Below are positions 13,774 to 16,125 of a DNA stretch of 16,125 bases, in pieces. How positions within the stretch are numbered: position 1 is the stretch's first letter; the number at the start of each line of letters is the position of its first letter. Source of the DNA: Bacteroidales bacterium (GTDB taxonomy: Bacteria; Bacteroidota; Bacteroidia; Bacteroidales; UBA3663); assembly GCA_004557315.1 (NCBI GenBank), contig SFEH01000038.1:1-16125 (forward strand), written 5' to 3'. Made by a program: the position numbers and the translations under genes. The notes beneath the pieces are model-generated. The model was not told the DNA's origin, did not search any database, and saw nothing but the letters and a program-made list of their open reading frames with translations.

Positions 13774-13781
13774 TATTTTTG
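13774..13781 (+). promoter_or_regulatory. Bacteroidetes -7 box TATTTTTG of nadK
   Basis: TATTTTTG matches TAnnTTTG and lies 40 bases before the nadK ATG. A TTG at 13756-13758 is somewhat too close for a typical -33 box. It is divergent from the exbB promoter, and no repeat element lies in this gap. Confidence 0.5.
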
Positions 13782-13821
13782 ATTATTTATATAATTGCAG
13801 TAATTTTTTAATTCAGAAACA

Positions 13822-14625
13822 ATGAAGATTGCCCTGTTTGGTGCAGCAAAGCCTGCGGCATGTGACCAGATAAAACAGATATTGGAGAAGCTGGACGATG
13901 TGGAACTTATCGACGGAGATGTCTCGGTCGAAGGTGCCGACATGGCTTTCAGCATAGGTGGTGATGGCACTTTCCTGCGCACTGCCACCAAGATTGGTCA
14001 GTCGGGTATCCCTATCCTTGGCATCAATGCTGGGCGATTGGGTTTCCTTGCCGATGTGCAGCTTGACGAGATAGAGACTGCCATTCCGAGCATAGTGTGC
14101 GATGCACAGTATGAGGTGGAATACCGCAACCTCCTGCAGCTCGACATTCCAGAATGTCAGCAGACTTACCAGCGCTTTGCCCTGAATGAGGTGGCCATCC
14201 TGAAACGCGACGTGTCGTCGATGGTGTCGGTGTCGGTGTCGGTCGATGGCATATTGCTCAATCAATATGATGCCGATGGCCTGATAGTGGCAACGCCTAC
14301 GGGTTCGACTGCCTATGCCATGAGTGCGGGTGGCCCAATACTGCAGCCACAGTCGCATTGTCTTGAGATAGTGCCTATCGCTGCTCATTCGCTCACCGCC
14401 CGTCCGTTGGTGATCAATGATTCCAGCGTGCTCGACATTGAGGTCGCAAGCCGCAATAACCTCTTCCTTGTTGCTATCGACGGTCTTCCTTTGCATCTTA
14501 CCACGCAATACAAGCTGCAGTTGCGCAAGGCAGATCACACGATAGGGGTGGTGCGCCGCACTAACAGCACCTTCTATGATACGCTTCGGAAAAAACTGAT
14601 GTGGGGTGGAACGGTAAGGTGTTAA
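13822..14625 (+). CDS. nadK: NAD kinase
   Basis: The 267-residue protein phosphorylates NAD+ to NADP+ with ATP in the cytoplasm. Diagnostic marks are the GGDGT loop (46-50), ILGINAGRLGFLAD (65-78), the NE pair (122-123) and DGLIVATPTGSTAY (152-165) followed by SAGGPIL. The segment before GGDGT is some 20-30 residues shorter than in the Bacteroidetes NAD kinases I know, but the reading frame and start (ATG at 13822, after a TAnnTTTG box) look sound. It is divergent from exbB and convergent with yigZ. Its last codons and TAA stop (14623-14625) lie in the left arm of RE6. Confidence 0.92.
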   Translation: MKIALFGAAKPAACDQIKQILEKLDDVELIDGDVSVEGADMAFSIGGDGTFLRTATKIGQSGIPILGINAGRLGFLADVQLDEIETAIPSIVCDAQYEVEYRNLLQLDIPECQQTYQRFALNEVAILKRDVSSMVSVSVSVDGILLNQYDADGLIVATPTGSTAYAMSAGGPILQPQSHCLEIVPIAAHSLTARPLVINDSSVLDIEVASRNNLFLVAIDGLPLHLTTQYKLQLRKADHTIGVVRRTNSTFYDTLRKKLMWGGTVRC

Positions 14626-14757
14626 GGTGTGAAGATATGAAGGTGTTAAGATGTGAAGGTGTGAAGATGTGAAGGTGTGAAGATGTTTTTTGACGCTGCA
14701 TAGTTATAATACTACGGAAGACAATGAACACCTTCACATCTTCACACCTTCACATCT
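14616..14757 (+). repeat. RE6: intergenic inverted array of 8-bp units (AGGTGTGA/AGATGTGA)
   Basis: The left arm (14616-14685) has nine unit starts exactly 8 bases apart (14617, 14625, 14633 ... 14681), alternating AGGTGTGA and AGATGTGA in its second half (16-base higher period). The right arm (14727-14757) is complementary to that half over about 30 bases with at most one mismatch. A 41-base centre separates the arms. Both flanking convergent genes end inside the arms: nadK TAA at 14623-14625 and yigZ TGA at 14742-14744, with the last yigZ codons (DVKV) made of repeat units. Confidence 0.9.
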
Positions 14758-15338
14758 ATCCCGAGCACTTTCTCAAAGCGGTCGCGCATCTTTGGCATAA
14801 GCGACCTTCGGAGGGAGAGCTTGAGACGACAGTCGATGGTGAAGTCCTGAACGAGGACTTTTGCGCCTTCCTCTTTTACTATGCGCATGGCTTCGCCCAT
14901 AAGAGGGTATTCGAAATACACTTCTAAGGTGTCTTCAACGAGTTTTTCTACGATGTCGGCTGCAGAGAGAGCCTCGGCAGCTGCGGTGCGGTATGCCTCG
15001 ATGAGTCCGCTTGTGCCAAGTTTGATGCCTCCGAAGTAACGCACCACGATGACAACAAGGTCGGTGAGGTTGAACGAGTTGATCTGTCCTAAGATGGGCT
15101 TGCCTGCCGTGCCTGAAGGCTCACCGTCGTCGTTGCTGCGGAACTCAAGTCTCTGGTGTCCAATCATATATGCCCAGCATACGTGACGCGCATCGTAGTA
15201 TTCCTTTTTGTACATGGCAACGATCTCCTTCGCTTCTTCTGCACTCGTGCAGGGTTCGGCAAAGGAAAGGAACTTGCTCATCTTCTCTTTGTAGAGTCCT
15301 TCAGAGCTCTTGGTTATGGTGCGAAAGGTATCGTCCAT
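14742..15338 (-). CDS. yigZ: YigZ/IMPACT-family protein (UPF0029)
   Basis: The 198-residue protein has the family marks YYDARHVCWAY (about 46-56), the strongly conserved DDGEPSGTAGKPIL (71-84) and VVRYFGGIKLGTSGL (97-111), then the smaller C-terminal ferredoxin-like domain. Bacterial members lack an agreed biochemical function; the eukaryotic relative IMPACT regulates the kinase GCN2, and a nucleic-acid-binding role has been suggested. Start ATG at 15336-15338 lies about 11 bases from the left arm of RE7, with no TAnnTTTG box between, so transcription probably comes through from the DUF3108 gene. The C-terminal residues are encoded by RE6. Confidence 0.88.
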   Translation of the reverse strand: MDDTFRTITKSSEGLYKEKMSKFLSFAEPCTSAEEAKEIVAMYKKEYYDARHVCWAYMIGHQRLEFRSNDDGEPSGTAGKPILGQINSFNLTDLVVIVVRYFGGIKLGTSGLIEAYRTAAAEALSAADIVEKLVEDTLEVYFEYPLMGEAMRIVKEEGAKVLVQDFTIDCRLKLSLRRSLMPKMRDRFEKVLGIDVKV

Positions 15339-15349
15339 GTTGAAATATT

Positions 15350-15504
15350 GGGGAAGATAAAGGAGATAAAGAAGTTAAAGAAAATAAAGACAATAGCTGC
15401 ATTGACTGTTTACTTTGGGGAAGATAAAGGATAGTATCAACTAAAGACTAAAACATTTGTCTTTATCTTCTTTAACTTCTTTATCTCTTTTATCTCCTTT
15501 TTTT
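15350..15504 (+). repeat. RE7: intergenic inverted array of 9-bp units
   Basis: Left arm 15350-15389 and right arm 15461-15504 pair over more than four 9-bp units with few mismatches. The core starts GACAATAGCTGCATTG (15389-15404) and ends ACTAAAACATTTGTC (15447-15461). Inside the core GGGGAAGATAAAGGATA (15417-15433) is a stray copy of arm sequence, matching the GGGTGATAAAGGAGATA segment of RE1. Canonical orientation is on the plus strand. It lies between yigZ and the DUF3108 gene, which are both on the minus strand. Confidence 0.9.
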
Positions 15505-15513
15505 GTTGACTAT

Positions 15514-16125
15514 CTAATAATTAGCTATCTCGCATTGTATCGATCCGACACGTTTCAGATGGATGATGACGCAGAGAGGGATGCGAGCCTCGTCCTTGGT
15601 CAGCCATACGTAGAGCGGAGCGCCATCTTCGCCCTTTACGTTGAAGCGCAGTTCCACCTTGTAGGCAGGGTATTTCTTGCCCTTGTCGAGCTTACAAGTC
15701 GTCTCTTCGATAAACTTCACCTTCATCTGTTCGACCTTGATACCTGAAACGACAGGCAAGGAAATAGTTGTGCCAGGCTTGATTGTCGAATAATCGAGGC
15801 TGCGGATGCGATAGAAGAGCGAGAGATAATCGTAGGTCACGTTTTTCGAGGTAAACGACTTCTTGTCGCTGCCTTTCTTGTTTCGCCATCGGTCGATGTT
15901 GATCTGCACACTTTCTATGTCGTCGATTCCTTTCCCATCGCCATTGAAGGTAGTGGTATAGGTGTTGCGTTCGATTGCCTTATAAGAGCCCTCGTGGGTG
16001 CGCTTGCAGAATTCGAGAGGCACGTATTCTGGTGAGTACCAGCAGTCGAGCGTGTCGCGCACAGCCATGATGTATTCGATGAAGCTAAGCGAGCGGCCGA
16101 ACACCTGACCGTGCATTCGCTTGTC
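15514..16125 (-). CDS. DUF3108 domain protein, 5' end beyond the window
   Basis: The frame is open from the right edge (an ATG at 16114-16116 exists, but codons continue to 16125) to a TAG at 15514-15516, giving at least 203 residues. The sequence fits Bacteroidetes DUF3108 proteins: VRDTLDCWYSPEYVPLEF, KRTHEGSYK, a long beta-rich middle (YDYLSLFYRIRSLDYSTIKP), then YPAYKVELRF and a C-terminal VWLTKDEARIPLCVIIHLK. The family is predicted periplasmic and beta-rich, without known function. The signal peptide that such proteins carry must lie to the right of the window. yigZ follows on the same strand after RE7. Confidence 0.75.
   Translation of the reverse strand, partial: DKRMHGQVFGRSLSFIEYIMAVRDTLDCWYSPEYVPLEFCKRTHEGSYKAIERNTYTTTFNGDGKGIDDIESVQINIDRWRNKKGSDKKSFTSKNVTYDYLSLFYRIRSLDYSTIKPGTTISLPVVSGIKVEQMKVKFIEETTCKLDKGKKYPAYKVELRFNVKGEDGAPLYVWLTKDEARIPLCVIIHLKRVGSIQCEIANY

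Noticed and set aside
1600..15504. RE elements as insertion sequences
   Set aside because: There is no transposase frame, no clear target-site duplications and no transposase-type terminal repeats. A non-autonomous element remains possible and is kept in the findings.
1..16125. tRNA or complete rRNA genes
   Set aside because: I saw no tRNA TPsiC-arm pattern or 16S/23S/5S sequence; only an rRNA-leader-like motif at the left edge.

Overview
The window joins two kinds of DNA. Bases 1 to about 1600 are strikingly AT-rich and look like a low-GC Firmicutes or Mollicutes-type bacterium. They hold tandem sigma-A-type promoters and an rRNA-leader-like motif reading off the left edge, a DUF402/Ntdp-like gene, and the 3' two-thirds of an S41 carboxy-terminal processing peptidase. 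The rest, about 1600-16125, is chromosomal DNA of a Bacteroidales bacterium (Prevotella/Bacteroides-like). This rests on protein families typical of that phylum (DUF4294, GlsA/GlsB, PD40/TPR lipoprotein-like protein, DUF3108) and on TAnnTTTG -7 promoter boxes. The joint lies exactly at the edge of an intergenic repeat (RE1) and cuts the peptidase gene at its 5' side. A metagenome or assembly chimera is the simplest reading; lateral transfer is the alternative.

Layout of the Bacteroidales part: an outer-membrane beta-barrel protein (-) diverges from a DUF4294 secreted protein (+). Next comes a minus-strand operon dpm1-like glycosyltransferase / pyrC (dihydroorotase) / glsA / glsB, covering lipid-linked sugar synthesis, pyrimidine synthesis and glycine-lipid synthesis. 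It diverges from a TPR/PD40 envelope protein plus uridine phosphorylase (+). Then follow exbB-exbD-tonB (-), the energy-transducing complex for TonB-dependent transport, which diverges from nadK (+). Last are yigZ and a DUF3108 protein (-), the latter running off the right edge.

The most unusual content is a set of seven intergenic inverted-repeat elements (here RE1-RE7), one in every convergent gap and in every sizeable same-strand gap, and in none of the divergent (promoter) gaps. Each consists of a purine-rich arm of short tandem units, a central segment, and a complementary pyrimidine-rich arm. Five (RE1, 2, 4, 5, 7) use 9-bp units of the type GAAGATAAA/GAAGTTAAA/GGAGATAAA and share a conserved core that starts GACAATAG and ends ATTTGTC. 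Two (RE3, RE6) have the same architecture but unrelated 8-bp units (AGGTTTTT-type and AGGTGTGA/AGATGTGA). In several cases the arms contain the stop codons of the flanking genes. I know of no named element with this description. MITE-like elements, bidirectional terminators and RNA-processing structures are candidates.
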